Shown: positions 44,604 through 54,221 of the stretch, one piece after another
Numbering within the stretch: the first letter of the stretch is position 1
How the letters are laid out: each line of letters opens with the position of its first letter
DNA from: Dyadobacter sp. 3J3
Lineage (GTDB): Bacteria; Bacteroidota; Bacteroidia; Cytophagales; Spirosomataceae
DNA length: 64,000 bases
Reading direction: 5' to 3'
Assembly (NCBI RefSeq): GCF_009801115.1
Contig: NZ_VTOL01000002.1
Location: forward strand, 372,001 to 436,000
Made by a program: the position numbers and the translations under genes
The notes under the pieces: model-generated
The model's database searches: none
What the model was told of the DNA's origin: nothing
What the model saw: only the letters and a program-made list of their open reading frames with translations

Positions 44604-45269
44604 CTACCAGTTTATGAGTTCTAGGCCTTGCTTTTCAAGATAGGTATTTGCCTTACTGAAATGTTTCGTTTCAAACCAGCCACCATAATTTGCCGCCATT
44701 GGAGAAGGATGTTTTGCTTTCAAAACGTAATGTTTGCTTTCATCAATAACCTTCCCCTTATCCTGTGCATATTTACCCCAGAGCAAAAAAACCACATTTT
44801 CCTTTTCATCAGACACGCATTTAATAACTGCATCTGTAAATTGCTCCCAACCTCTCCCTTGATGCGAACCTGCTTTACCAGCTTCAACGGTTAAAGTTGA
44901 ATTAAGCAATAAAACGCCTTGTGAAGCCCATCGTTCAAGATTTCCTGTTGCTGGAATTGGTTTTCCAAGATCACCTTTTATTTCTTTAAAAATATTGAGC
45001 AGTGACGGCGGCATCCTTACACCATCATTTACAGAAAAACATAGTCCGTTCGCCTGCCCCAAACCATGATAAGGATCCTGTCCCAAAATCACCACTTTAC
45101 AATCGTCAAAACTGCAATAGTTAAAAGCATTGAAAATTTGTTTGGCCGGGGGAAATATTTGTTTAGTCGCATACTCACTTTTGACAAAATCAGTGACCAC
45201 TGAAAAATATGGTTTTTCGAATTCTGCCGCCAGTCGCTTTTTCCACGACTCTTCTATTTTAACATCCAT
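44604..45269 (-). CDS. ung: Uracil-DNA glycosylase
   Basis: This 221-aa base-excision repair enzyme removes uracil from DNA. The water-activating loop GQDPYHGLGQANGLCFSV (~60-77) contains catalytic Asp and the uracil-stacking Phe. The DNA-intercalation motif is KHPSPMAANYGG near 184, a His-Pro-Ser-Pro variant with Met-Ala in place of the common Leu-Ser. Length is that of family 1 UDG. It is divergent from apaG. Confidence 0.96.
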   Translation of the reverse strand: MDVKIEESWKKRLAAEFEKPYFSVVTDFVKSEYATKQIFPPAKQIFNAFNYCSFDDCKVVILGQDPYHGLGQANGLCFSVNDGVRMPPSLLNIFKEIKGDLGKPIPATGNLERWASQGVLLLNSTLTVEAGKAGSHQGRGWEQFTDAVIKCVSDEKENVVFLLWGKYAQDKGKVIDESKHYVLKAKHPSPMAANYGGWFETKHFSKANTYLEKQGLELINW

Positions 45270-45417
45270 ACTTTTATTATTAATTTAAATCCAAATTAAT
45301 TGATTTTTGATTTGCTTTTATCAGTAAATGATGACTATTTTCGTTTATATTGAAGTTTAACAAAAGACATACCAACATTTTTGTTGATCAAGATCTTCAA
45401 CACTATCCTCAATCCGT

Positions 45418-45804
45418 ATGGTTTCGAAAGTGACAGATGGCGTAAAAGTCACAGTATTGACAGAATATCAGCCTGATTACTCCAATCCAAGGCAGGATCA
45501 CTATGTGTTTACCTACAAGATTCTTATTGAAAACCACAGTGAACATACCGTAAAGTTGTTGCGCAGACATTGGCTTATCTACGACGCAAACGGAACCGTA
45601 CGTGAAGTCGAAGGCGAAGGAATTGTGGGCTTACAGCCCGTTTTAGAGCCTGGCGATATTCATGACTATGTTTCAGGATGCAATTTGCGTACGGATCTCG
45701 GCAAAATGGCCGGTACTTATTTGATGGAACGAGTTTTGGACGGACGCCAATTTCGGGTCATTATTCCTGCTTTCGCTCTGGTGGTTCCGTACCGCTTAAA
45801 CTGA
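45418..45804 (+). CDS. apaG: ApaG domain protein
   Basis: This 128-aa protein is a full-length ApaG, a fibronectin-III-like beta sandwich: FTYKILIENHSEHTVKLLRR, HWLIYDANG, VEGEGIVGLQPVLEPG, YVSGCNLRTDLGKMAGTY. In enterobacteria it is linked to apaH and Co2+/Mg2+ tolerance; the molecular function is unsettled. No apaH or rsmA is adjacent here. Start is at the ATG following an AT-rich leader. Confidence 0.93.
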   Translation: MVSKVTDGVKVTVLTEYQPDYSNPRQDHYVFTYKILIENHSEHTVKLLRRHWLIYDANGTVREVEGEGIVGLQPVLEPGDIHDYVSGCNLRTDLGKMAGTYLMERVLDGRQFRVIIPAFALVVPYRLN

Positions 45805-45861
45805 CAAATCTTAATTAATCCAGTATCTTTTACTGTTTCTATTTTATTAAAATTTCTTCAA

Positions 45862-46638
45862 TTGATTACTGCTTATTTTAAGTATCTCTTGCGTTCAGGA
45901 AATGAACATTCCATTCACTCTCCTTTTCTTTTCGATTTATATACCCAGGTTATAAAAGATAAGGACGAGAAACATGACGATTATTCTGCCTTACAGGTAT
46001 TGAGAAAAGAGCTGCTGGCTTCCAATGAGGAAATTGAAATTCTGGATTTGGGCGCTGGATCCCGTATCAATAAATCCAATCTGCGCAAAATAAAAACGAT
46101 TGCAAAAAATGCAGAAAAACCGGAAAAGTTCGGAAAACTTTTTCATCGTTTGATTCGGCATTTTCAGCCTGAAAGCTTGTTGGAGTTAGGTACATCGCTT
46201 GGGCTCACTACGCTTTACATGGCGAAAGCAAAACCAGATTCACAGATTATATCTTTTGAAGGTTGTCCGGAAACCGCAAAAATAGCTCTTCGCAACTTCA
46301 AAAAATCAAATGCAAAAAATATAGAAATAATCCTTGGCAACATTGATAAAACATTACCCGAAAATCTGAAAAAATTTACTGACGGCCTTGATTACGCCTA
46401 TTTCGACGCCAATCATCGATACGAGCCAACCGTCAGATATTTTGAGGATTGTTTGCCTTATGCCAAAAACGATTCTGTTTTTATTTTTGATGATATTTAT
46501 TGGTCAGAGGAAATGACCCAGGCCTGGGAATATATTAAGGCGCATCCACAGGTAACACTTACCGTTGACCTATTCTGGATCGGATTGGTATTTTTCCGAA
46601 AAGAACAGGTTAAAGAAGATTTTGTGTTGAGATTTTGA
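45862..46638 (+). CDS. Class I SAM-dependent methyltransferase
   Basis: This 258-aa protein has a Rossmann methyltransferase core from ~100: SLLELGTSLGLTTLYMA (motif I), IISFEGCPETAKIA (motif II), and DGLDYAYFDANHRYEPTVRYFE (motif IV with an O-methyltransferase-like DAN segment). An N-terminal helical region with LRSGNEHSIHSPFLFDLY is typical of a Bacteroidota clade. It starts at TTG 45862, as no in-frame ATG is near. The methyl acceptor is unknown. Confidence 0.8.
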   Translation: MITAYFKYLLRSGNEHSIHSPFLFDLYTQVIKDKDEKHDDYSALQVLRKELLASNEEIEILDLGAGSRINKSNLRKIKTIAKNAEKPEKFGKLFHRLIRHFQPESLLELGTSLGLTTLYMAKAKPDSQIISFEGCPETAKIALRNFKKSNAKNIEIILGNIDKTLPENLKKFTDGLDYAYFDANHRYEPTVRYFEDCLPYAKNDSVFIFDDIYWSEEMTQAWEYIKAHPQVTLTVDLFWIGLVFFRKEQVKEDFVLRF

Positions 46639-46649
46639 TAGAAAAAATT

Positions 46650-47735
46650 CTAGTTGAATTGTTTTCTTACACCTGCCTCTCTTACAATTTCATGAATAAA
46701 TCGTAACTTTTCTTTAATGGTACGGCTTATCACAAACGGATATAAATCCCGCAAACCCATACTACGGTTCAGACTGTTCATAGCAAAGGTTAACGGTAGC
46801 CACATGTCAATAATTTCATCGAAATTAGTAACGGTGTATGGATCGACGAAGGAAGTATTCATATCATCTTCCGGCCTGACAACACGTGGTTTGACATTCA
46901 ATCCAAAAGAATCCGCTGTTTCCAGTGTATCAACAATGTGCATATAATGGGCCCAGGTTTCCGCCCAGTCCTCCCAGGGATGCGCGCTGGCATATTTACT
47001 AATAAACTGTTTCTTCCAGATCTTGGAGGAATTATTGGAATAATACAATTGTAGTGCATAGCCATAATCAGCTCTTTCATCGCCAAACAGATTTCTGAAA
47101 AGGAACAATTTATCTGTTCTGCCAATTAAAATATCCCAATAATAATGGCCGATCTCATGCCGGAAATGCCCCAGCAAAGTTCTATAAACCTCATTCATCT
47201 GATTTCTGGACATCTCCCGATAAATATCATCAGCTTCGGCTATATTGATGGTTATCAATCCATTATCATGGCCCGTAAGAATTCTGTTACCATTGGTGGA
47301 ATTTCTGTCAGATAAAAAATCAAACATGATTCCTCCCGGCCCAAAAGCATTTTTACTTTTAACTTCAAGCCCAAATCTCAGTAAGGAATGTATAAGTCGG
47401 CGTTTTGCTGTTTCAACCCGGTACCATTTATCATAATCGTCCTTTTGCCCTAAATAAGGAATTGTCCTGTTTAATTCACAAGCTACACAAAAAGGAGAAT
47501 AACTGCCCGTTGGTACCAGCCAGTTGCAAACGTTATGATTGTGATTCTGGCAATATTTATATGAACTCTGGTTTCCGTTTTGATTGATAAGTTTAAAGGA
47601 TTTATTGTTTTCTGGTTTCAACGCATAAAGTTTTAGCTCTCGCGTTTCGAAACCCAGGGAGGAGTGGCAATGCTGGCAATAAATATTTTCAAAATAAACG
47701 GCATGGCCGCAACTACTGCATTTAAATAACTTCAT
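46650..47735 (-). CDS. Zinc-ribbon putative metallopeptidase
   Basis: This 361-aa cytosolic protein starts with a zinc-ribbon (CSSC and CQHC, residues 6-21), followed by a second Cys/His cluster (YCQNHNHNVCNW, FCVACELN). The metallopeptidase motif HEIGHYYW near 193-200 has the classic HExxH zinc site, and the downstream GDERADYGYAL could give a third ligand. This matches the 'putative zinc-binding metallopeptidase' family. Its target is unknown. It is convergent with the methyltransferase gene. Confidence 0.8.
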   Translation of the reverse strand: MKLFKCSSCGHAVYFENIYCQHCHSSLGFETRELKLYALKPENNKSFKLINQNGNQSSYKYCQNHNHNVCNWLVPTGSYSPFCVACELNRTIPYLGQKDDYDKWYRVETAKRRLIHSLLRFGLEVKSKNAFGPGGIMFDFLSDRNSTNGNRILTGHDNGLITINIAEADDIYREMSRNQMNEVYRTLLGHFRHEIGHYYWDILIGRTDKLFLFRNLFGDERADYGYALQLYYSNNSSKIWKKQFISKYASAHPWEDWAETWAHYMHIVDTLETADSFGLNVKPRVVRPEDDMNTSFVDPYTVTNFDEIIDMWLPLTFAMNSLNRSMGLRDLYPFVISRTIKEKLRFIHEIVREAGVRKQFN

Positions 47736-47827
47736 ATTTTACTACTTATTAACTGGCAATATACAGATTCCAAGAATCAATTATCTTTAAAAATTATTTA
47801 TACAAATTTCTCTCATTTGTGACATCA

Positions 47828-48796
47828 ATGACTACAAAATCAATTCTGGAAAGTTTCATTAATAATGGAATTATACCGGAACAACAGGCCACACTGATCA
47901 CCGAATATGAACGTACCAAATCATTTTCCATCCACCGAGAACTTCGCGCAATCCTCTATGTTGGTATAACGCTTCTTACGACCGGACTAGGAATTCTGAT
48001 TTATAAAAATATCGATACCATTGGGCATCAGGCAATTATTGTATTGATTGCGGGATCAATCCTGGCTTGCTCCTATTATCTTTTCAAAAACAGACAACCT
48101 TTCAGTCGTGGAATTGTAACAAATTCTGATCAATTTTCGCAATATGTACTCATTCTTGCCTGTACTTTATTTCTGATACTGGAAGGCTATTTACAATATC
48201 AATACCAATTTTTTGGTACCCGATATGGTATTGCAATATTCATTCCAACCGTACTTTTCTTTTTCTGTGCATACAGATTTGATAACCGCCCTGTACTTTC
48301 CATGGCCATAACGGGACTTGCTTCCTGGCTGGGTTTGACTATTTCTCCCCTGTCCGTTTTGGAGAAAAATGATTTCACCGCACCAGGAATAATAATTACA
48401 GGTATTATTCTCGGTATCGCGTTAGTAGCATTTAGCTGGCTTTCGGAAAAGAAGGAAATGAAAAGCCACTTCGGATTTACATACATCCTTTTAGGGGGAA
48501 ATCTGGCTGCAATTTCAGGTTTAGCGGGACTATTCAGAAATGATCCAAAAATACTTTACTTCGTTATAACGGCGGCATTATGTGCATATTTAATCCAAAA
48601 TGCCAGAAAAAACCAATCTCTTCTATTTTTACTTATGGGTGTAATTTATGGATATATCGCTATAACTTACGCAGCATTTGTGTTCCTGCCCGATTCTATC
48701 TTAGCCGGTTTAAGTATTTTCTACTTTCTCTTCACCAGCCTCGGCGTATTATTCTTCCTATTGAATGTTAAAAAAATCCTCAGATTAAAAAAATGA
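47828..48796 (+). CDS. DUF2157-type membrane protein
   Basis: From the ATG at 47828 this is 322 aa with a short soluble N-terminus (~1-45) and about nine hydrophobic helices, including ILYVGITLLTTGLGILIY and the final FLFTSLGVLFFLLNVKK. It fits DUF2157, an uncharacterised membrane family. A GTG at 47819 is a less likely start. Its stop overlaps the ATG of the next gene by 4 nt (ATGA), so the two proteins are probably made together. Confidence 0.75.
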   Translation: MTTKSILESFINNGIIPEQQATLITEYERTKSFSIHRELRAILYVGITLLTTGLGILIYKNIDTIGHQAIIVLIAGSILACSYYLFKNRQPFSRGIVTNSDQFSQYVLILACTLFLILEGYLQYQYQFFGTRYGIAIFIPTVLFFFCAYRFDNRPVLSMAITGLASWLGLTISPLSVLEKNDFTAPGIIITGIILGIALVAFSWLSEKKEMKSHFGFTYILLGGNLAAISGLAGLFRNDPKILYFVITAALCAYLIQNARKNQSLLFLLMGVIYGYIAITYAAFVFLPDSILAGLSIFYFLFTSLGVLFFLLNVKKILRLKK

Positions 48797-49935
48797 AAAA
48801 GCCATATAACGAAACCTGGATCAACAATCTCCATATTCAAAATATCAGTCAGTCATGGTTTAAAAGGAATTTGATAACCCCGAAACAATTTGAAAAAATT
48901 ATACTGGAATTTCCCGAGTCATTTTACAAGCCTGGAATATTTGTAAAAACCGGACTTTTCCTCTTTACACTTTTGGCCGGATGTTTTTTTTCGGGTTTTA
49001 TTTCTTTGTTCTTTCTTGAAAATAGTACTGACAAAATTTTCACTGTACTCAGCATTGTGTGTTCCATCTCTTACTTCTTTACTTTGGAATACATGATTAA
49101 AGACCGAAAACTTTATCATTCAGGTATTGATAATGCACTGCTGTACATGGCAGCCGTTGCGGCGCTGATTCCTTTATTCTTATCCTTTGATCATTTGAAA
49201 ATCTGGCAGTATTGTTTGATTATACTGATCGTAAACAGTTTTCTTCTGGCTCGATATGCTGATATCCTTATTGCATTTATTAGTGTCGGCGCATTGTACG
49301 TGATGTTTGCCAATGTTATTGTCGCTACTCCGCAATTGAAGCCGTTTTTGCCCTTTTGCCTGATGTTGATTTCTGCAATAATATATTCACTCAACCGAAT
49401 CAATTATGGAGTTTATTACACTAATTGTCAAATTGTTATAAAAATAGTAGCACTGGTAATTTTTTATCTGGGAGGTAATTACTATGTTGTCAGAGAAGGA
49501 AATGCGTTACTTTCCGATTTACTAACGCCCATTGCTCCGCAAATTCCATTCTCTGGATTATTTTATATATTGACTATGGCTATTCCTGTCATTTATATCT
49601 ATTTCGGACTACAAAACAAGGATCGGATTCTATTTATCACAGGATTATTAACAACTGCATTTTCTGTCTTTACTTACCGATATTATTTTGACATCATACC
49701 CATGGACTTGATATTGGTAATAGCCGGATCCGTAGTGATAATTCTTTCAGTATTGTGCATTAAATATCTTAAAACTCCCCGATTTGGTATTTCTGATCAA
49801 AAGGATGAAAGCCAAAGCACCGCTAATCTGGAAGCAATGCTTATCGCGCATCAGTTTGGGCAAGCGCCCGCAGGAGATCAATTACATTTTGGTGGCGGCG
49901 ATTTTGGTGGCGGTGGCGCTGGAAATTCATATTGA
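48793..49935 (+). CDS. Polytopic membrane protein with Gly-rich C-terminal tail
   Basis: This 380-aa protein has ~9-10 hydrophobic helices between residues 50 and 330. It ends in a soluble tail with HQFGQAPAGDQLHFGGGDFGGGGAGNSY-like composition, i.e. a glycine-rich terminus after a short helix. I do not recognise a named family for the membrane part, although the pairing with DUF2157 suggests a joint complex. The tail resembles the C-terminal FGGGG-rich ends of TPM/YgcG-type membrane proteins. Function is unknown. Confidence 0.65.
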   Translation: MKKPYNETWINNLHIQNISQSWFKRNLITPKQFEKIILEFPESFYKPGIFVKTGLFLFTLLAGCFFSGFISLFFLENSTDKIFTVLSIVCSISYFFTLEYMIKDRKLYHSGIDNALLYMAAVAALIPLFLSFDHLKIWQYCLIILIVNSFLLARYADILIAFISVGALYVMFANVIVATPQLKPFLPFCLMLISAIIYSLNRINYGVYYTNCQIVIKIVALVIFYLGGNYYVVREGNALLSDLLTPIAPQIPFSGLFYILTMAIPVIYIYFGLQNKDRILFITGLLTTAFSVFTYRYYFDIIPMDLILVIAGSVVIILSVLCIKYLKTPRFGISDQKDESQSTANLEAMLIAHQFGQAPAGDQLHFGGGDFGGGGAGNSY

Positions 49936-49993
49936 CAAGCCAGGAATTTGATTTCCCTCCTTCTCCGCTTAACTTGCAAATAAAAACGTGTTT

Positions 49994-50986
49994 ATGAAAA
50001 AAAAGCTTCTTCTATTTTCTATACTAGTATCAACCGCGAGTGCCTACGCACAAAATACAAAGACAACTTCCGGAAACCCAGTTTTTCCAGGTTGGTATGC
50101 TGATCCTGAGGGAATTATTTTCAATTCAAAACCACAGGGTAGTCAATACTGGATATATCCAACCTTTTCGGCTCCTTATAAAGACCAGGTCTTTATGGAT
50201 GCATTTTCGTCCAAAGATCTTATAAACTGGACAAAACACTCAAAAGTTTTGGACACTTTAAATGTCAAATGGGCAAAAAAAGCACTATGGGCTCCATCCA
50301 TTATAGAAAAAGATAAAAAATATTATATGTTTTTTGGGGCGAACGATATCCAAAACGATAAAGAAGCCGGAGGTATTGGCGTAGCCGTTTCTGATAAACC
50401 GGAAGGACCTTTCAAAGATTATTTGGGGAAACCACTGATTGATAAATTCCACAATGGCGCCCAGCCAATCGATCAATTTGTATTTAAGGATAAAGACGGA
50501 CAGTATTATCTTTATTATGGCGGCTGGAAACACTGCAATGTGGCAAAACTGAAAAAAGATTTTACAGGATTTATCCCTTTTGAAGACGGAAAGATTTTTA
50601 AAGAAATCACACCGGACAGTTATGTTGAAGGTCCGTTTATGTTTATTCGTAATGGAAAATATTATTTCATGTGGTCAGAAGGTGGCTGGACAGGACCAAA
50701 CTATTCAGTAGCTTACGCCGTAGCAGATTCTCCGTTCGGACCTTTCAAAAGAGTTGGTAAAATATTACAGCAAGACCCGAAAATAGGTACAGGAGCCGGA
50801 CACCATTCGGTAATTCAGGTTCCTGGAAAAGATCAATGGTATATCGTTTATCATCGTCGCCCGCTCACAGAAACAGATGGGAATCATCGTGTTACCTGTA
50901 TAGATCAAATGACGTTTGACGACACAGGTATGATCAACCCTGTAATCATGACGAATGAAGGTGTAAAAGCACAGCTTTTAAAATAG
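49994..50986 (+). CDS. Glycoside hydrolase family 43 protein
   Basis: From the ATG at 49994 (a GTG at 49988 is the alternative) this is 330 aa with a Sec signal (KKKLLLFSILVSTASAYAQ) and a five-bladed propeller of GH43 type. The general base Asp lies in GWYADPEG (~29-36), the pKa-modulating Asp in AQPIDQFVFKDKDG and the acid Glu in YVEGPFMF. Family members cleave alpha-L-arabinosides or beta-xylosides in plant polysaccharides. No SusC/SusD pair is adjacent, so it is not part of a visible polysaccharide utilisation locus. Confidence 0.88.
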   Translation: MKKKLLLFSILVSTASAYAQNTKTTSGNPVFPGWYADPEGIIFNSKPQGSQYWIYPTFSAPYKDQVFMDAFSSKDLINWTKHSKVLDTLNVKWAKKALWAPSIIEKDKKYYMFFGANDIQNDKEAGGIGVAVSDKPEGPFKDYLGKPLIDKFHNGAQPIDQFVFKDKDGQYYLYYGGWKHCNVAKLKKDFTGFIPFEDGKIFKEITPDSYVEGPFMFIRNGKYYFMWSEGGWTGPNYSVAYAVADSPFGPFKRVGKILQQDPKIGTGAGHHSVIQVPGKDQWYIVYHRRPLTETDGNHRVTCIDQMTFDDTGMINPVIMTNEGVKAQLLK

Positions 50987-50995
50987 ATTAAGTTT

Positions 50996-51030
50996 TATAT
51001 AGGACGCAATCTTCGATTGCGTCCTATATA
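50996..51030 (+). terminator. Terminator after the GH43 gene
   Basis: A 16-bp stem with a 3-nt loop (ATATAGGACGCAATC / GATTGCGTCCTATAT plus one closing pair) is followed by AGTTTTT. Confidence 0.9.
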
Positions 51031-51428
51031 AGTTTTTCAATCCAAGTTACTTTTTACGTTTGTATTTTCAAGAATGATCTATTAAGTTCTTGTAAAAGTC
51101 TTTTGCCGAACTCCAGAAAAATCTACAGGCATATTATTTCACTTTTCTTTTCTTGAAAAAATTTAACATTCCGGAATGAAGTTCTTTGGAACATTTAATC
51201 TTTTTGCTTGTTGTTAAGAATATACGTTTTATTGACAACAAATTCTTTTTATTCCCTTATTTTCACAAAATCTCCGCTTATCTCCTCTCCATGGAATGCT
51301 TTTTGCTATGACAATTCGACAAAGAATAAATCGGGGAAAAGATGTTTATTAATGAAGTAAGAAGTGAAACCGCAGAAAAGTCGAAACATTTATAAAAATA
51401 GATCATTTAAACTTTGTAATAATTTTTA
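51031..51428. other. AT-rich intergenic region before the mla operon
   Basis: About 400 nt without a credible ORF; the only short ones are 14-17 codons. It must hold the mla promoter. AAACTTTG just upstream of the mlaE ATG is a weak -7 candidate. No significant hairpin is noticed. Confidence 0.45.
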
Positions 51429-52217
51429 ATGAGCACGAAACAAAAAGATCATGTTTTCACGAAAAATATAGACCATGCCCTTCTATCCGTATTCAATGGC
51501 TATAAATTTTTTATCCGATTTTTCAAAGAGGCTTTCCGCGGCCGTATGGAATTCCAGGAACTTGTCAAACAATGTTACGCTATCGGTTACAAGTCTTTGT
51601 TACTGATAGGCATGACCGGCTTCATTACCGGAATGGTATTTACTAAACAGTCCAGGCCATCACTTGCTGAATTTGGTGCTACTTCCTGGCTCCCGTCATT
51701 GGTTTCCATCGCGATCGTTCGTGCGCTTGCGGCATTGGTTACTGCATTGATCAGCGCTGGAAAAGTGGGTTCGAGCATAGGCGCTGAACTTGGTTCTATG
51801 CGCGTTACAGAACAAATCGACGCAATGGAAGTTTCCGCGATCAACCCTTTCAAATTTTTGGTAGTAACCCGTGTTTTAGCTTCTACGATCACAATTCCAC
51901 TTTTAATGTTCTATTGTACGCTTGTTGGTTTAATGGGGGCGTTTCTAAACGTATATCTTAATGAGGGTACAAGTTTCAGATTGTTTATTGAAAAGGCATT
52001 TGAGCAAATCACATTTCTTGATCTTGGAACGTCAGTAGCCAAGGCGGTTGCTTATGGTTTTACAATCGGAATTGTGGGTAGCTATCAGGGTTATAATGCA
52101 ACAAAAGGAACGGAAGGTGTTGGAAAAGCTGCCAATACCTCAGTGGTTTTGTCCATGTTCCTGATTTTTATTGAAGAAGTTATCATTGTACAAGTATCTA
52201 ATTATTTCAGGGCTTAG
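51429..52217 (+). CDS. mlaE: MlaE-family ABC permease
   Basis: This 262-aa inner-membrane permease has five or six hydrophobic helices and the MlaE signatures LLIGMTGFITGMVFTKQ, GKVGSSIGAELGSMRVTEQIDAMEVSAINP and GYNATKGTEGVG. It belongs to the lipid transporter that maintains outer-membrane asymmetry (the MlaFEDB type). It is the first gene of an mlaE-mlaF-mlaD operon, closely spaced with the next gene. Confidence 0.94.
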   Translation: MSTKQKDHVFTKNIDHALLSVFNGYKFFIRFFKEAFRGRMEFQELVKQCYAIGYKSLLLIGMTGFITGMVFTKQSRPSLAEFGATSWLPSLVSIAIVRALAALVTALISAGKVGSSIGAELGSMRVTEQIDAMEVSAINPFKFLVVTRVLASTITIPLLMFYCTLVGLMGAFLNVYLNEGTSFRLFIEKAFEQITFLDLGTSVAKAVAYGFTIGIVGSYQGYNATKGTEGVGKAANTSVVLSMFLIFIEEVIIVQVSNYFRA

Positions 52218-52221
52218 GTAT

Positions 52222-52986
52222 ATGCAAAACGATAAAGAAAAAGGAGATCCAATAATTTCAATAAAGGAAGTGTATAAGGCCTTTGGCGAACTTAAGGTTT
52301 TAAATGGAGTAAATCTTGAAGTTTACAGTGGAGAAAACGTTGTTGTACTTGGGAGGTCCGGTACAGGAAAATCTGTTTTGATCAAGATTATAGTTGGTTT
52401 ATTACAACAGGATAAGGGCAGTGTCAATGTATTGGGTAAAGAAGTATCCCAACTGACTGAAAAAGAACTTAACGACCTTCGCCGGAAAATAGGTTTTTCA
52501 TTCCAGAACAGCGCTTTGTATGATAGTATGACTGTCCGTGAGAATCTGGAATTTCCACTTGTAAGAAATGTAGCTGGCTTAACCAAAGCCGAAGTTAAGG
52601 AACAGGTAGAATCTGTTCTTGATTCTGTTGGATTGTCACAAACGATTAACCAGGTTCCTTCACAACTTTCGGGAGGACAAAGAAAACGGATTGGAATCGC
52701 AAGGACGCTAATTTTGCAGCCTGAAATTATGCTGTACGATGAACCCACGGCAGGTCTGGATCCGATAACATGTATTGAAATCAATGAACTCATCAATGAG
52801 GTTAAGGAAAAATATAAAACAACATCCATCATTATTACACACGATTTGACCTGCGCAAGACAGACCGGAGATCGGGTGGCAATGTTGCTCGATGGACAAT
52901 TTCAACAAACAGGTACATTTGAAGAGGTATTTGCTTCGAAAGAAGAAAGAGTTAAAAGTTTTTACGATTATAATTTTATTCAATAA
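52222..52986 (+). CDS. mlaF: MlaF-family ABC ATPase
   Basis: From the ATG at 52222 this is a 254-aa ATPase of the lipid transport complex. Walker A is LGRSGTGKSVL (~40-50), the signature SQLSGGQRKRIGIA lies near 153, Walker B is IMLYDEPTAGLDP and the switch His is in IITHDL. The longer frame back to 52171 would overlap mlaE coding sequence and is rejected. It begins 4 nt after the mlaE stop, and its own TAA shares a base with the mlaD ATG. Confidence 0.95.
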   Translation: MQNDKEKGDPIISIKEVYKAFGELKVLNGVNLEVYSGENVVVLGRSGTGKSVLIKIIVGLLQQDKGSVNVLGKEVSQLTEKELNDLRRKIGFSFQNSALYDSMTVRENLEFPLVRNVAGLTKAEVKEQVESVLDSVGLSQTINQVPSQLSGGQRKRIGIARTLILQPEIMLYDEPTAGLDPITCIEINELINEVKEKYKTTSIIITHDLTCARQTGDRVAMLLDGQFQQTGTFEEVFASKEERVKSFYDYNFIQ

Positions 52987-54014
52987 TGGAAACAAGCACT
53001 AGAAAACGCTCCATCGTAGTAGGTCTTTTCGTGGTATTAGGATTAGTTATTTTACTCGTTGGGATACTCACGATAGGAAGTATGAAAAAAGTTTTTTCAT
53101 CCAATATAACAGTCAAAACAATTTTTGAAGATGTAAACGGTCTCAAAGCGGGTAACAACATCTGGTATTCGGGTGTGAAAATAGGGACTGTAAAATCACT
53201 TCGTTTCCTTCCTAATTCTCAGGTGGAAGTGATGATGAACATTGAAGAAAAATCACAGGAATTTGTCAGAAAAAATGCCCTGGCCAAAGTGGGTACGGAC
53301 GGTTTGATTGGTAATAAAATCATCGTTATTTATGGAGGAACACAAAAGGTACCTTCCATAGAGGATGGTGACCAGCTGGCAGTTGCTAAGGTAGAAAGCA
53401 CGGATGAAATGCTAAGTGTACTTTCAGAAAACAACAAAAACCTTTTGTCAATCACAGATGCATTTAAAAAAATCAGTAAAAATATTCTGGAAGGAAGAGG
53501 AACTGTGGGTATGTTACTGAATGATGAAAAGTTGTATCGTGATGTAGAATCAACCTTAACAGGTTTAAACAAAGCGTCTTCGAACGCACAAGCACTTACC
53601 GCCTCACTTTCTACTTATACAGCCAAATTGAATCAGAAAGGCGGACTTGCGAATGATCTTGCAACTGACACTTTAATTATGCATAGTGTACGTGGTACAA
53701 TGGCACGCCTTGATAAAACCGTTAGTTCTGCTAATGAAATGGTGAATAATCTGAAAACTGCCAGTGCTGATATTAATTCTAATTCCAAGAGCCCTATCGG
53801 TGTATTGCTTCATGATGAAGTTACCGCAACCAATCTCAAGAGCACAATCCTGAATCTGGAAACGAGCACATCAAAACTGGATGAAAATATGGTCGCTTTA
53901 CGCTCAAATTTTCTATTCCGAAGATATTTCAAAAAACAGGACAAGAATAAAGCCAAACAAGAAGATGAAATGAAAAAGCAAGAGATGAAGGCTGATACAG
54001 GATCCGTTAAATAG
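52986..54014 (+). CDS. mlaD: MlaD/MCE domain protein
   Basis: This 342-aa protein has one N-terminal membrane helix (IVVGLFVVLGLVILLVGILTIG) and an MCE domain (~40-125; VNGLKAGNNIWYSGVKIGTVKSL). A long Ser/Asn/Lys-rich region predicted as coiled or helical (~150-310) follows, ending in a charged tail. MCE proteins form lipid-conducting rings between the membranes. The C-terminal extension is much longer than in E. coli MlaD (183 aa) and may form a tunnel-like hydrophobic helix bundle. MlaB and MlaC homologues are not adjacent. Confidence 0.92.
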   Translation: METSTRKRSIVVGLFVVLGLVILLVGILTIGSMKKVFSSNITVKTIFEDVNGLKAGNNIWYSGVKIGTVKSLRFLPNSQVEVMMNIEEKSQEFVRKNALAKVGTDGLIGNKIIVIYGGTQKVPSIEDGDQLAVAKVESTDEMLSVLSENNKNLLSITDAFKKISKNILEGRGTVGMLLNDEKLYRDVESTLTGLNKASSNAQALTASLSTYTAKLNQKGGLANDLATDTLIMHSVRGTMARLDKTVSSANEMVNNLKTASADINSNSKSPIGVLLHDEVTATNLKSTILNLETSTSKLDENMVALRSNFLFRRYFKKQDKNKAKQEDEMKKQEMKADTGSVK

Positions 54015-54221
54015 TAATGTTTAAATAATTTTTGCAACTGACATGCCAATCAGGGCTAATTTTTAAGAAATAATAGATAAATTAACCTATACTACAAATT
54101 AATAAAAGAACTCCATATAAATTTGTATTTGGTAATGACTTTAAAATTACGGGAAAGACCAGCAATGGTTCACCCATTGAAGTATTAATTAACTCTTATT
54201 TTAACCCATAACAATCTCTGA

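Noticed and set aside
52171..52221. Upstream start of mlaF overlapping mlaE
   Set aside because: The extra 17 residues lie in mlaE coding sequence in another frame; the ATG 4 nt after the mlaE stop is the expected coupled start.
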